Assembly (NCBI GenBank): GCA_051984675.1 | Contig: JBPYFK010000004.1 | Location: forward strand, 1-18,270 | Length of the DNA: 18,270 nucleotides | Direction: 5' to 3' | Source of the DNA: JBPYFK01 sp051984675 | Lineage (GTDB): Bacteria > Actinomycetota > Actinomycetes > Mycobacteriales > Pseudonocardiaceae | Shown here: piece after piece, positions 7,654-14,943 of the stretch | Layout: each line of letters starts with the position of its first letter | Position numbering within the stretch: the first letter of the stretch is position 1 | The notes under the pieces: model-generated | What the model saw: the letters and a program-made list of their open reading frames with translations, nothing else | What the model was told of the DNA's origin: nothing | Databases searched by the model: none | Program-made: the position numbers and the translations under genes

Positions 7654-8199
7654 TCACTCCTGCTGACGGTTCACGGCCACGGCGGCCGGCCGCAACTGCC
7701 GCTCGCCGTTGCCGTAGCCGGGCCGCATCACGTGCACGACCATGCCGGGTTCCGCGTTCTGGTCCTCGACCACGCTGACCGCCTCGTGCTGGGCAGGGTC
7801 GAAGGGCACTCCCACCTCGTCATGCCGCGGGTAGCCCAGGTTGGCCAGCATCTGCACCGCCTGATCCCGCACAGCTTGCACGCCTTCCACGATCGAAGCG
7901 GGGTCGGCCTCCGCGTGGGCCAATGCCAAGTCCAGGTTGTCCAGAATCGGCAGCCATGCAGCGGCCACCCGTTCGCGTTCGGCTTCGCGCTCGCATTCCA
8001 GTTCCCGGGCGTAGCGCTTACGGAGATTGTCAAGATCAGCCATCGCGCGACGCCACCGGTCTTCCAGCTCAGCAACCACGGCAGCGTGGGACTCCGCTCC
8101 CTGCGGCGTCCCTTCAGGCTGCGCCGAGGTCTGCGTATCCATGCCACCGGGGGAGTCCCCCGTGGCATCCGGCTGTTCCGGCTGATGGTCTGGGGACAT
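7654..8199 (-). CDS. grpE: GrpE nucleotide exchange factor
   Basis: Nucleotide-exchange factor that releases ADP from DnaK. The 181 residues begin with a disordered acidic Gln/Pro-rich tail (1-35), then a long helix (about 36-90, AVVAELEDRWRRAMADLDNL) and a C-terminal beta domain carrying the family-typical segment GVPFDPAQHEAV. The start is the ATG at 8199, with GAGG seven bases upstream overlapping the last codons of dnaK. The gap to the dnaK stop is eight bases and that to dnaJ three bases, so translation is likely coupled. Nothing in the gene looks damaged or foreign compared with its neighbours. Confidence 0.95.
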   Translation of the reverse strand: MSPDHQPEQPDATGDSPGGMDTQTSAQPEGTPQGAESHAAVVAELEDRWRRAMADLDNLRKRYARELECEREAERERVAAAWLPILDNLDLALAHAEADPASIVEGVQAVRDQAVQMLANLGYPRHDEVGVPFDPAQHEAVSVVEDQNAEPGMVVHVMRPGYGNGERQLRPAAVAVNRQQE

Positions 8200-8207
8200 T
8201 TTTTGCC

Positions 8208-10106
8208 TCAGCTTCGGTCGAAATCGGCATCAACGACGTCGTCTTCAGCAGACGTCCGTGGAGGCGGGGCGCCGCCTTCAGCTTCAGTGGCGCCTGCGCT
8301 GGCTGTGGTCCCTGCCTGGGCGGCCATGAGTCCCTGGTAGACCTGCTGCAGCTCCGAGGTCAATGACCGGACAGAGTCCAACGGCGCCTCGTCCTTGACC
8401 GCCTGACGCGCATTCGCGACCAACATCTCCGCGCGTGCCTTCTCGTGTGCCGGCGCGGCCTCCCCGAGTTCATTCAGTCGTCGCTCAACCTGATAGGCAG
8501 CCGCGTCCAGTTCATTGCGGGCATCCACAGCCTGCCGAAGAGACTGGTCTTCCGCGCGGTTGCGTTCCGCCTCGGCGACCATCCGTTCGACTTCACCCTT
8601 CTCCAGGTTGGAGCTTTCGCTGATGGTGATGCTTTGCTCCTTGGCGGTGTCCTTGTCCCGCGCGGTGACGTGCAAGATGCCGTTGGCGTCGATGTCGAAG
8701 GTGACCTCGATCTGTGGCTCGCCACGCGGCGCCTGGCGGATATCCTCCAGGCGGAACCGGCCAAGCACCCGGTTGTCAGCTGCACGCTCGCGCTCCCCTT
8801 GCAGGACCACCACGTCCACGGCCGACTGGCTGTCTTCGGCAGTGGAGAAGATCTCGCTACGCCGGACCGGGATGGTCGTGTTGCGCTCGATGATCTTGGT
8901 CATCACACCGCCACGGGTTTCCACCCCCAGCGACAACGGGGTGACATCCAACAACAGAACGTCCTTGACCTCGCCCTTGAGCACGCCCGCCTGCACGGCG
9001 GCACCCACCGCGACAACCTCGTCGGGGTTGACGCTCATGTTCGGGTCCTTGCCTCCGGTCAACCGCCGGACTAAGGCCTGGACCGCGGGGATGCGGGTCG
9101 AGCCGCCCACCAGGATGACTTCGTCGATGTCGTTCTCGGTGATCTTGGCGTCGCTCATCGCTTGTTTGACTGGGTCCAGGCACCGCTCGACGAGATCCGC
9201 GGTCAGATTCTCGAACGTCGACCTCATGATCGACGTCGTAAGGTGTTTCGGCCCTGACGCGTCGGCGGTAATGAACGGAAGGTTGACCTGAGTCTGGGTG
9301 ACCGAGCTCAGTTCCACCTTGGCCTTCTCGGCCGCCTCGAACAGTCGTTGCAGCGCTTGGGGATCGTTGCGCAGGTCGATGCCCTGCTCATTGGCGAACT
9401 CCTCGGCAAGGTGATCCACGAGCCTGCGGTCGAAATCATCGCCGCCTAGGTGGCTGTCACCGGCGGTGGCGCGCACCTCAACGACCCCGTCGCCCACGTC
9501 GAGGATGCTCACATCGAACGTCCCGCCGCCGAGATCGAAGACGAGCACGCTTTCGTGACCACGTTTATCCATCCCGTAGGCCAGCGCCGCCGCGGTCGGT
9601 TCATTGATGATCCGTAGGACCTCGAGGCCGGCGATGCGCCCAGCGTCCTTGGTCGCCGTCCGCTGCGCATCGTTGAAGTAGGCCGGCACCGTGATCACCG
9701 CTTCCGTCACCCGTTCGCCCAGCGACTTGCCGGCATCATCCGCGAGCTTCCGCAACACCAACGCACTGATCTCCTCGGGTGAGTACTGCTTGCCGCGCAC
9801 GTTGAACCGCACCGTGCCGTTCTCACCCTCGACCACGTCGAATCCGACCGCCTTGGCCTCATCCGGAACCTCGTCAAAGTGCCGACCAATGAACCGCTTG
9901 GCCGAATACACCGTCCCTTTTGGGTTCAACACCGACTGACGCCGGGCCAACTGACCAACCAACCGCTCCCCCGTATCGGTGAACGCCACCACCGACGGCG
10001 TCGTCCGCGCCCCTTCAGCGTTCGGGATAACAGCCGGCTCGCCCCCTTCCCAAGCAGCGATCACCGAGTTGGTCGTGCCCAGGTCAATCCCTACTGCTGT
10101 GGCCAT
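8208..10106 (-). CDS. dnaK: DnaK chaperone (Hsp70), accessory-operon copy
   Basis: ATP-dependent Hsp70 chaperone, 632 residues. The N-terminal ATPase domain starts GIDLGTTNSVIAAWEGGEP; phosphate and adenosine motifs VFDLGGGTFDVSILDVG and ILVGGSTRIP are intact. The linker region VLLLDVTPLSLGVET and a full substrate-binding domain and helical lid follow, ending DDVVDADF before a short tail. I chose the ATG at 10106 instead of the one at 10118 because GGAG (minus strand of 10113-10116) lies six bases upstream of it and the protein then begins MATAVGIDLG, as is usual for the family. The gene is 163 bases from hsp20; that gap holds a stem-loop and a possible micro-ORF. An additional housekeeping dnaK with HspR is to be expected elsewhere in an actinobacterial genome; this is inference. 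Confidence 0.96.
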   Translation of the reverse strand: MATAVGIDLGTTNSVIAAWEGGEPAVIPNAEGARTTPSVVAFTDTGERLVGQLARRQSVLNPKGTVYSAKRFIGRHFDEVPDEAKAVGFDVVEGENGTVRFNVRGKQYSPEEISALVLRKLADDAGKSLGERVTEAVITVPAYFNDAQRTATKDAGRIAGLEVLRIINEPTAAALAYGMDKRGHESVLVFDLGGGTFDVSILDVGDGVVEVRATAGDSHLGGDDFDRRLVDHLAEEFANEQGIDLRNDPQALQRLFEAAEKAKVELSSVTQTQVNLPFITADASGPKHLTTSIMRSTFENLTADLVERCLDPVKQAMSDAKITENDIDEVILVGGSTRIPAVQALVRRLTGGKDPNMSVNPDEVVAVGAAVQAGVLKGEVKDVLLLDVTPLSLGVETRGGVMTKIIERNTTIPVRRSEIFSTAEDSQSAVDVVVLQGERERAADNRVLGRFRLEDIRQAPRGEPQIEVTFDIDANGILHVTARDKDTAKEQSITISESSNLEKGEVERMVAEAERNRAEDQSLRQAVDARNELDAAAYQVERRLNELGEAAPAHEKARAEMLVANARQAVKDEAPLDSVRSLTSELQQVYQGLMAAQAGTTASAGATEAEGGAPPPRTSAEDDVVDADFDRS

Positions 10107-10147
10107 CACGTACTCCATTCAACAAACGTGCGATAGACCAACTCCGT

Positions 10148-10172
10148 GTGGCCTCATCTCAGATCAGGCCAC
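10148..10172 (-). other. Stem-loop in the dnaK leader
   Basis: GTGGCCT (10148-10154) and AGGCCAC (10166-10172) form a perfect 7-bp stem around an 11-nt loop. It lies about 40 bases upstream of the dnaK start, in the hsp20-dnaK gap, and overlaps the stop of the possible micro-ORF at 10164-10265. There is no U-tract, so it is more likely an RNA processing or leader structure than an intrinsic terminator. Confidence 0.4.
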
Positions 10173-10265
10173 GAGGCGTTGCAGACCAACCAGATTGATA
10201 TGGGTAAGCCCGAACGACTCGATGGTCAGCGTCTCCGTTTCTGCCACGCCTGCGCAGCTCAACAC
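10164..10265 (-). CDS. Possible 33-aa micro-ORF between hsp20 and dnaK
   Basis: A GTG at 10265, five bases beyond the hsp20 stop, opens a 33-codon frame that ends in TGA at 10164-10166. The reading, including AETETLTIESFGLTHINLVG, has sensible amino-acid composition and codons, unlike the arginine-rich readings of the other two frames. I see no good ribosome-binding site other than possible coupling to hsp20 termination. It could be a real leader peptide, the tail of a lost gene, or chance. I recognise no family. Confidence 0.25.
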   Translation of the reverse strand: MLSCAGVAETETLTIESFGLTHINLVGLQRLVA

Positions 10266-10269
10266 GCTC

Positions 10270-10713
10270 CTAGGCTTCGGCCTTTTCGGCTTCGATCGTG
10301 CGTTGCTGCGATGGCTGCGCACTAACCTCGATCTTGCGGGGCTTGCTCTCCTCCGCGACCGGGATCGTCAGATGCAACACGCCGCGGTCGAACGTCGCCG
10401 ACAGCTTGCTCGAAGCGAGGTTCTCACCGAGGAACAGCTGCCTGGTGAACTCCCCCTGTGGGCGTTCGTCAACCACCACGTCGTCACCTTCCTGCCGCAG
10501 AGGACGTCGCTGAGCGCGAATAGTGACGACGTTACGTTCCACCGTGACGTCCACATCGTCTTGATCAACGCCGGGTAGGTCCAAGGCGACGATCACGTTA
10601 TCCCCCCGACGGAAGGCTTCCATCGGCATCGCCCTCAATGAGCGCGTACCGGCAAAAATCTGCTCGTTCAGTCGATCGAGATCGCGGAACGGATCAAAAC
10701 GCATCAACGTCAT
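10270..10713 (-). CDS. hsp20: Small heat-shock protein Hsp20 (alpha-crystallin family)
   Basis: ATP-independent holdase that keeps unfolding proteins soluble for DnaK/ClpB. About 147 residues from the ATG at 10713 (MTLMRFDPFRDLDRLNEQIF, a head typical of actinobacterial Hsp18/Hsp20). The alpha-crystallin domain spans about residues 38-130, with DLPGVDQDDVDVTVERNVVT and FDRGVLHLTIPV; a C-terminal IEV serves as the IxI/V oligomerisation motif, followed by a short charged tail. A GGGGGACGAGG tract precedes the chosen ATG; an ATG three codons further in (10704) and an ATG at 10752 are alternatives. This is the first gene of the stress operon and probably carries its main promoter. Confidence 0.93.
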   Translation of the reverse strand: MTLMRFDPFRDLDRLNEQIFAGTRSLRAMPMEAFRRGDNVIVALDLPGVDQDDVDVTVERNVVTIRAQRRPLRQEGDDVVVDERPQGEFTRQLFLGENLASSKLSATFDRGVLHLTIPVAEESKPRKIEVSAQPSQQRTIEAEKAEA

Positions 10714-10784
10714 TTCCTCGTCCCCCACTTTCTTCATCAACATCACCGGCACGGGCTGTACCGGCCGGAGAAGCTACGTCTAGC

Positions 10785-10839
10785 CTGACAAATGTCCCGT
10801 GCCCGCGCGTGCCCCTGACAGGACGGAATTTTGCTGACA
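10785..10839 (-). promoter_or_regulatory. Candidate stress-operon promoter region with three CTGACA repeats
   Basis: Upstream of hsp20 the plus strand carries CTGACA at 10785-10790, 10815-10820 and 10834-10839 (TGTCAG as read toward hsp20), spaced 30 and 19 bases apart, close to whole helical turns. Between them GGGACA (minus strand of 10793-10798) could be part of an ECF-type (SigH-like) -35 box, but no convincing -10 partner is visible. No HAIR (CTTGAGT-N7-ACTCAAG) or CIRCE element is seen. The binding factor is unknown. Confidence 0.3.
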
Positions 10840-11421
10840 CCTTCGCCTCACGGGCCAGCCCGAGCTCACCGCCTCAAGCAGCCGGGGTCTCCCACACCAA
10901 CTCACACCCCCAGCCCGGCCAAGGAACCGCCCTTTGGCACCGGCAAATCGCGCAGAGCAACGGTCCATGGCAGGTGCGACACCGTCAAGGTTTCACCATG
11001 CCGCCACATCGACGGTCCGCGTTCAACCCGGTCCCACTGCAACACCTGAGGTAGAAGTGGCGCCGGAGGTGTTGCACCAATGGCGCAGCACGGACGACCG
11101 GGGTGTCAAACGCGCAATAAGAGCCCGCCTGGTCCGCAGCGCGTCTGATGCGCTCTGCGGATTTGCGGTTCGGCAACAGCGAGATCGGCACGATCTGATC
11201 GGTGCGTGCCAGCCGGTAGCGAGCACAGGTACGCCAGCGGTCCGCACTGTCGCAGTAGCAGCCACGCCTGCTGTCCAAGCTTCCGCTCAACAGTGGGAAG
11301 AGGCGACATTCTTCGGCGTGCGAGCAGCCCACGCCGCCCCCATCTGCACGGCTGTGATCACTTTGCGGCTGTGATCAATTGTCTGTATCGCCGTACGCCG
11401 AACGGGTGTTACTCACGTGCC
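10840..11421. other. Region without an assignable gene
   Basis: About 580 bases between the stress operon and the DUF5313 gene. Several frames on both strands are open but lack ribosome-binding sites and recognisable domains. The best minus-strand reading ends at 10985 and includes DQIVPISLLPNRKSAERIRR; its upstream part (toward 11332) is cysteine/arginine-rich and looks non-coding. A plus-strand frame at 10934-11374 is antisense to it. This may be an eroded gene; I cannot name it. Confidence 0.4.
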
Positions 11422-11844
11422 CTACGAGGTGGATGTGTCGCCGAAGTCCTGATTGTCGCGGTAGATCGCCGCGTAGCGCGCTGCTTGCTCAGCGTGCATG
11501 CGCTCATTCGCGGCTTGCCGCCGGGCTCTTCCCGTTCCCGGGGGAAACCCGTGCTTGCTCAGGCGGTACTCGCAGGTGTGCTCCATGTAGGCGATGGAGT
11601 ACCACACGGCCATGAGCACGCCCCCGACCAGCGACATCACGAGAATCCACAACGGGCCCGGCAGCAGCAGGATCAGCAGCCCGGGGGAGAGCTGCGTCAG
11701 CGATCGAGCGACGTGGCGCAGCGCCCACGTTCGACACGTGACGTCATGCAGCACCCAGTCCCGGTACCGGCCGGGTAGCCGGCCGCCGAACGCGTACCAG
11801 ATCCACTGCACCGGGTTCGGACGCGCTGCCCTAGTCCGGCTCAT
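11422..11844 (-). CDS. DUF5313-family membrane protein
   Basis: A 140-residue actinobacterial membrane protein. The head (NPVQWIWYAFGGRLPGRYRD) and the segment WVLHDVTCRTWALRHVAR are characteristic of the DUF5313 family as I know it. Two hydrophobic helices follow at about residues 52-92 (LLILLLPGPLWILVMSLVGG and AVWYSIAYM), then KHGFPPGTGRARR and a charged helical C-terminal tail. Function of the family is unknown. It is divergent from the OhrR/MarR-type regulator at 11973, and the palindrome at 11900-11913 lies between them, so regulation by that repressor is plausible. The ATG at 11844 is followed directly by the family-typical head, which supports the start. Confidence 0.82.
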   Translation of the reverse strand: MSRTRAARPNPVQWIWYAFGGRLPGRYRDWVLHDVTCRTWALRHVARSLTQLSPGLLILLLPGPLWILVMSLVGGVLMAVWYSIAYMEHTCEYRLSKHGFPPGTGRARRQAANERMHAEQAARYAAIYRDNQDFGDTSTS

Positions 11845-11899
11845 GAACGGCCTCCTGTCTCCTCAGCCAGTCCCGACAAATCTTCAGCATCCACTACTT

Positions 11900-11913
11900 A
11901 TTAGTACACTAAT
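11900..11913. promoter_or_regulatory. Palindromic operator candidate (ATTAGT-AC-ACTAAT)
   Basis: A perfect 6+6 inverted repeat with a two-base centre in a locally AT-rich patch of GC-rich DNA, 60 bases upstream of the MarR-type gene and 56 bases from the divergent DUF5313 gene. The size, AT-richness and position are what MarR/OhrR dimers usually bind, so autoregulation and control of the divergent gene are inferred. Confidence 0.55.
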
Positions 11914-11972
11914 GATTATGGCATTAACAAGCTATCCTCTGGGTAGTGTCGTCGCGCACAGAAAGGCTGGAC

Positions 11973-12449
11973 ATGGAAGCCCTCGATCTCGGTGAGGATC
12001 CGCTGGCCCTGGAACGCCAGGTCTGCTTCGCCCTCTCCGTCGCCTCGCGCAGCGTGATCGGGATCTACCGTCCGCTGCTCGAACCGCTCGGCCTGTCGCA
12101 TCCCCAGTACCTCGTGATGCTGGCGCTCTGGGAGTCCTCGCCCCAACCGGCGAAGGATCTCAGCACCGTGCTGCACGCCGAGCCGGCTACGTTGTCACCG
12201 CTGCTCAAACGCCTGGAGCGAGCCGGGTATATCACCCGGAGCCGTGGCGCCTCCGACGAGCGCGTGCTCACGGTCGACCTGACCGACGAAGGACGCGCCC
12301 TGCGTGCCGAAGCGGAGAAGATTCCTTACCGGGTCGTCGAGCGGCTCGGTATCGACCTCGCCGAACTGGAGCAGCTGAACGTGGCGCTGCGACGAGTCAT
12401 CGCGGCCACCGGGCGCCTCGACATCGACAAAGTTCCGTTCCCCCACTGA
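11973..12449 (+). CDS. ohrR: MarR-family regulator of the one-cysteine OhrR type
   Basis: Winged-helix dimeric repressor of 158 residues. The segment ERQVCFALSVASRSV places the only cysteine at C18, matching the peroxide-sensing Cys15 of Bacillus OhrR. Two supporting tyrosines (in IYRPLLEPLG and HPQYLVMLALWE) are kept, but the tyrosine four residues after the cysteine is Ser here (CFALS instead of CFALY). The DNA-binding helix-wing is PATLSPLLKRLERAGYITRS through SDERVLTVDLT. I chose ATG at 11973 because GAAAGG precedes it by six bases; the GTG at 11946 has no such site. Likely senses organic hydroperoxide or hypochlorite and derepresses targets. No ohr gene is present in the window, so the target is unclear; the divergent DUF5313 gene and itself are the first candidates. 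Confidence 0.82.
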   Translation: MEALDLGEDPLALERQVCFALSVASRSVIGIYRPLLEPLGLSHPQYLVMLALWESSPQPAKDLSTVLHAEPATLSPLLKRLERAGYITRSRGASDERVLTVDLTDEGRALRAEAEKIPYRVVERLGIDLAELEQLNVALRRVIAATGRLDIDKVPFPH

Positions 12450-12703
12450 TCGGTTCATATACGCGCGGGGACCGAGAATGCAGCGTCGTTCGACATCAAA
12501 GCTCGCTTACGCTGCGGAGTTCTCGATCGCACTATGAGGGGTTGCGAGCCAATGCGCCCGGTCACATGCTGAGTTGGACAGCAATACAACCACACAGGCG
12601 TAGACGGCAGGGGCAACCACTCAATCTTATGATCATGCAGTACACCTCCTGCACCTGAGATGTAGTCAAAGCACGCGATCGTTCATTCTTGCTGGGAGGC
12701 CAT

Positions 12704-14371
12704 ATGACGGGCCTTGAAACAGCAGACATATCTGAGTGCGCCCGCGAGCAGGCGCCTGGGATACGCCGCTTATTGAACATTTCGGCGCAGATGTACGAGT
12801 CTCTCGGCGCGGACGATGTCCTTAGGCTGGCGATGGAGTCGGTCCCAGCCCTGGGAACGTGTTGGGCGGAAGGCGGCTACCTCGTCAGCAACGAGAAACT
12901 GCTACATATCTGCCTTCACCGACCCCCTGATCAGGCATTGGACAGCCAAGTCAAACAGCTTACGGGCGCTGGTGGGTCGGTCACGCCCGCCTCAGGATCC
13001 TGGGGATGGGCGTTTCGCTTAGGCCCATCGGACAGCGTGCACGGCTACCTCGTGGTGGCGAGCAACGCGCAACCGGCCAGTACCGAATTTGCTCTCCTCA
13101 CGCTCCTTGTGCACCAGACCTCGGCTGCCCTGGCCCATGCCGCGCAGCGCCGCAGCGAACGCGAGTACACCCTTCAGATGAGGAAGCTGACTATCCTGCT
13201 GGCGGCAAGGATCACGGAATCTGAGTATCACAGAGCCGTCGACGAGGCTCTGACCGCAGCCGTCGCGTCCGGTGACGGCGAGAACGGTATCGTTCGGACG
13301 GTTCACAAGTTGACCGGCTTCCCGGTTGTGCTCGAGGATCAGTCTGGAAATCCGCGGACGCGGATGGCCGCTCGGCCGCAGCACTCCCAGCAAGCCCCAG
13401 GAAAGGGCGCCGACGCTGACCAGCCGCAACATTCGGCACCTGAACGGGAGCCGGTCCGACACGATGGTCGCCTTGCGGCCGTCGTCCGACCCCGTAATGA
13501 GATCCTCGGCGCCATCGCTCTTGTTGATCCCTCAGCCCAAGCAGGCCCCCGAGAAGCGTTCATCCTAGAGCGGGCTGCCGCTGCGCTCGCATCGGAGCTG
13601 ACCCACGACCGCAACCGCGCTGAAGTCGAGGAGCGACTTCAGGGCGCCCTGCTAGACGACCTGATAGCCGGCACGGACGAGCCCACGGCTTGCGCACGTG
13701 CGGACACGCTCGGCCACACCCTGCACCGGTTACACTATGTGACGATCGTGGAATGGTCAGGCACATCTACGGATAACACTCCGTATCAGGCGGTGCGCAA
13801 CGCCGCGGGCAGTCTGGGGATAAGACCGTTACTCACCCGACGGTCGGCGCAGGTCGTGCTCCTGAGCGAACAGATGCCCGGAGAAGCTTTCTACCACGCC
13901 CTAGCACACGAGCTGCGGCCCTCCTCTGGGGCGATCGGAGTCGGAGGCCGATGCGACCGCCCAGTCGAGTTCCCACGCTCCTTCCGGCAAGCCGTTCGCG
14001 CCTTACACTGCCGCCAAACTTCCGACAGACCCCACGGGCTGACGGCGTTCGACAACCTAGGCATCTACCGGATCCTCAACGCTGAGCAGGGCGACGAAGA
14101 GATCGATCTATTCCTACACGGATGGCTAGGACCGTTGATCGACTACGACACCAAGCACCACTGCCATCTGATCACGACCCTCTCGAAATACCTCGAATGC
14201 TCAGGCAATTACGACGCCGCAGCAGCTGGGCTGGCCATCCACCGCAGCACGCTGCGCTACCGCCTACAACGCATCCGCGAGATCACGGGACTGGACCTTC
14301 GAAACGTGGAGAACTGGCTCAACCTGCACGTGGCTACCCGCCTGTGGAAGATGCGCCAAACGCCGCCCTAA
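12704..14371 (+). CDS. PucR/CdaR-type transcriptional regulator with N-terminal GAF-like domain
   Basis: Cytoplasmic regulator of 555 residues. The N-terminal half reads like one or two GAF-type sensor domains (about 20-150 and 190-310). A GGDEF-like middle domain of the PucR group follows (about 340-440). The C-terminal PucR helix-turn-helix is clear: DLFLHGWLGPLIDYDTKHHC, then YDAAAAGLAIHRSTLRYRLQ and RIREITGLDL. The ATG at 12704 is chosen because GGGAGG lies at 12694-12699; a TTG at 12689 would be weaker. The ligand is unknown, and no metabolic operon adjoins it in the window. A group II intron remnant in antisense abuts its stop codon, so the 3' untranslated region has been replaced by foreign DNA while the protein stayed intact. 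Confidence 0.88.
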   Translation: MTGLETADISECAREQAPGIRRLLNISAQMYESLGADDVLRLAMESVPALGTCWAEGGYLVSNEKLLHICLHRPPDQALDSQVKQLTGAGGSVTPASGSWGWAFRLGPSDSVHGYLVVASNAQPASTEFALLTLLVHQTSAALAHAAQRRSEREYTLQMRKLTILLAARITESEYHRAVDEALTAAVASGDGENGIVRTVHKLTGFPVVLEDQSGNPRTRMAARPQHSQQAPGKGADADQPQHSAPEREPVRHDGRLAAVVRPRNEILGAIALVDPSAQAGPREAFILERAAAALASELTHDRNRAEVEERLQGALLDDLIAGTDEPTACARADTLGHTLHRLHYVTIVEWSGTSTDNTPYQAVRNAAGSLGIRPLLTRRSAQVVLLSEQMPGEAFYHALAHELRPSSGAIGVGGRCDRPVEFPRSFRQAVRALHCRQTSDRPHGLTAFDNLGIYRILNAEQGDEEIDLFLHGWLGPLIDYDTKHHCHLITTLSKYLECSGNYDAAAAGLAIHRSTLRYRLQRIREITGLDLRNVENWLNLHVATRLWKMRQTPP

Positions 14372-14414
14372 TCCCGTCGGGTGGCCCGGGGGAATCTCAC
14401 CCTCGGGCTCCCAC

Positions 14415-14449
14415 AGAACGGAGCGTGACAGTCTCCCGTCACTCCGCTC
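14415..14449 (-). ncRNA. Group II intron domain V
   Basis: Read on the minus strand: GAGCGGAG pairs with CTCCGTTC, keeping the AGC catalytic triad at positions 2-4. The upper stem TGACGG/CTGTCA is capped by a GAGA (GNRA) tetraloop, and there is the characteristic 2-nt CG bulge on the 3' side. Every key element of the catalytic core hairpin is intact. It begins four bases after the maturase stop, as expected for an intron with its ORF in domain IV. Confidence 0.85.
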
Positions 14450-14452
14450 GTC

Positions 14453-14937
14453 TCATCTATAGGCGGTACTTGAAATCGGCCATCCAGGGCCAGTGTGCAA
14501 ACAGACGTGCCTCGCACTCAGCCCATCCCACCACTTGCGGACCCTCTTGAATGTCCTGAGCCGCTTGTACTTCCGCTTGGCCCAGCGCACCAGGTAGGTG
14601 TTGATGCGCTGGAGCAGGCCGTTTAGCGCGGTTCTGTAGAACCTGCCGTCGTAGGTCATCCATCCTCTAACGATGGGATTGATCCACGAGGCGATGTCCT
14701 CCAGCTCGGTGCCACTGCGCGTGTGGATGCGCCAGGAGCGGACTTCCTCGCTCATTCGCTTGAGGGCGTCCTTGCTGACCGCAGGCAGGAAAGCGCTGAA
14801 CATTGCGCCCCCGCTCTGGCGAGCCGGGGCCTGCCTGGCGCGGAACGTGTAGCCGAGGAAGGTGAACAACGTCTCCGCGCAGTCCCTGCACCGCCGGTTA
14901 ACCCGGTGATCTTGGTCCGTGGGCGATCGGTGGTCAT
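14453..14937 (-). pseudogene. Group II intron reverse transcriptase/maturase, truncated and frameshifted
   Basis: From 14869 to 14453 the minus strand encodes the end of the RT and the maturase (X) domain: FTFLGYTFRAR, FSAFLPAVSKDALKRMSEEV, SWINPIVRGWMTYDGRFYRT and YLVRWAKRKYKRL. A further piece (RPRTKI, from about 14925) matches the segment just before FTFLGY in intact maturases but lies in another frame, so at least one frameshift separates them near 14870-14910. The catalytic RT part with YADD and the fingers and palm is missing. The usual full length is 400 to 600 residues; about 150 remain. Not functional. Confidence 0.85.
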
Positions 14938-14943
14938 GTACTC

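Larger units (their letters stand above)
14376..14940 (-). mobile_element. Group II intron, 3'-end remnant
   Basis: On the minus strand the order maturase C-terminus, domain V, domain VI is that of a bacterial group II intron 3' end. Domain VI is a hairpin at 14384-14408 (GCCCG and GGG arms pairing around a 7-nt loop with unpaired A and C). Two 3' ends fitting the AY rule are possible, at 14376 and 14381; I cannot choose between them. The 5' two-thirds of the intron is absent: recognisable maturase begins only near 14937 and then IS5-like DNA starts, so the element is dead unless complemented in trans. Confidence 0.8.

Noticed and set aside
7189..8340. A 383-codon plus-strand frame across dnaJ and grpE
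   Set aside because: It is a shadow of two certain minus-strand genes and crosses their boundary.
10107..10850. HAIR (HspR) or CIRCE (HrcA) operator for the stress operon
   Set aside because: I looked for CTTGAGT-N7-ACTCAAG and TTAGCACTC-N9-GAGTGCTAA around hsp20 and dnaK and saw neither.
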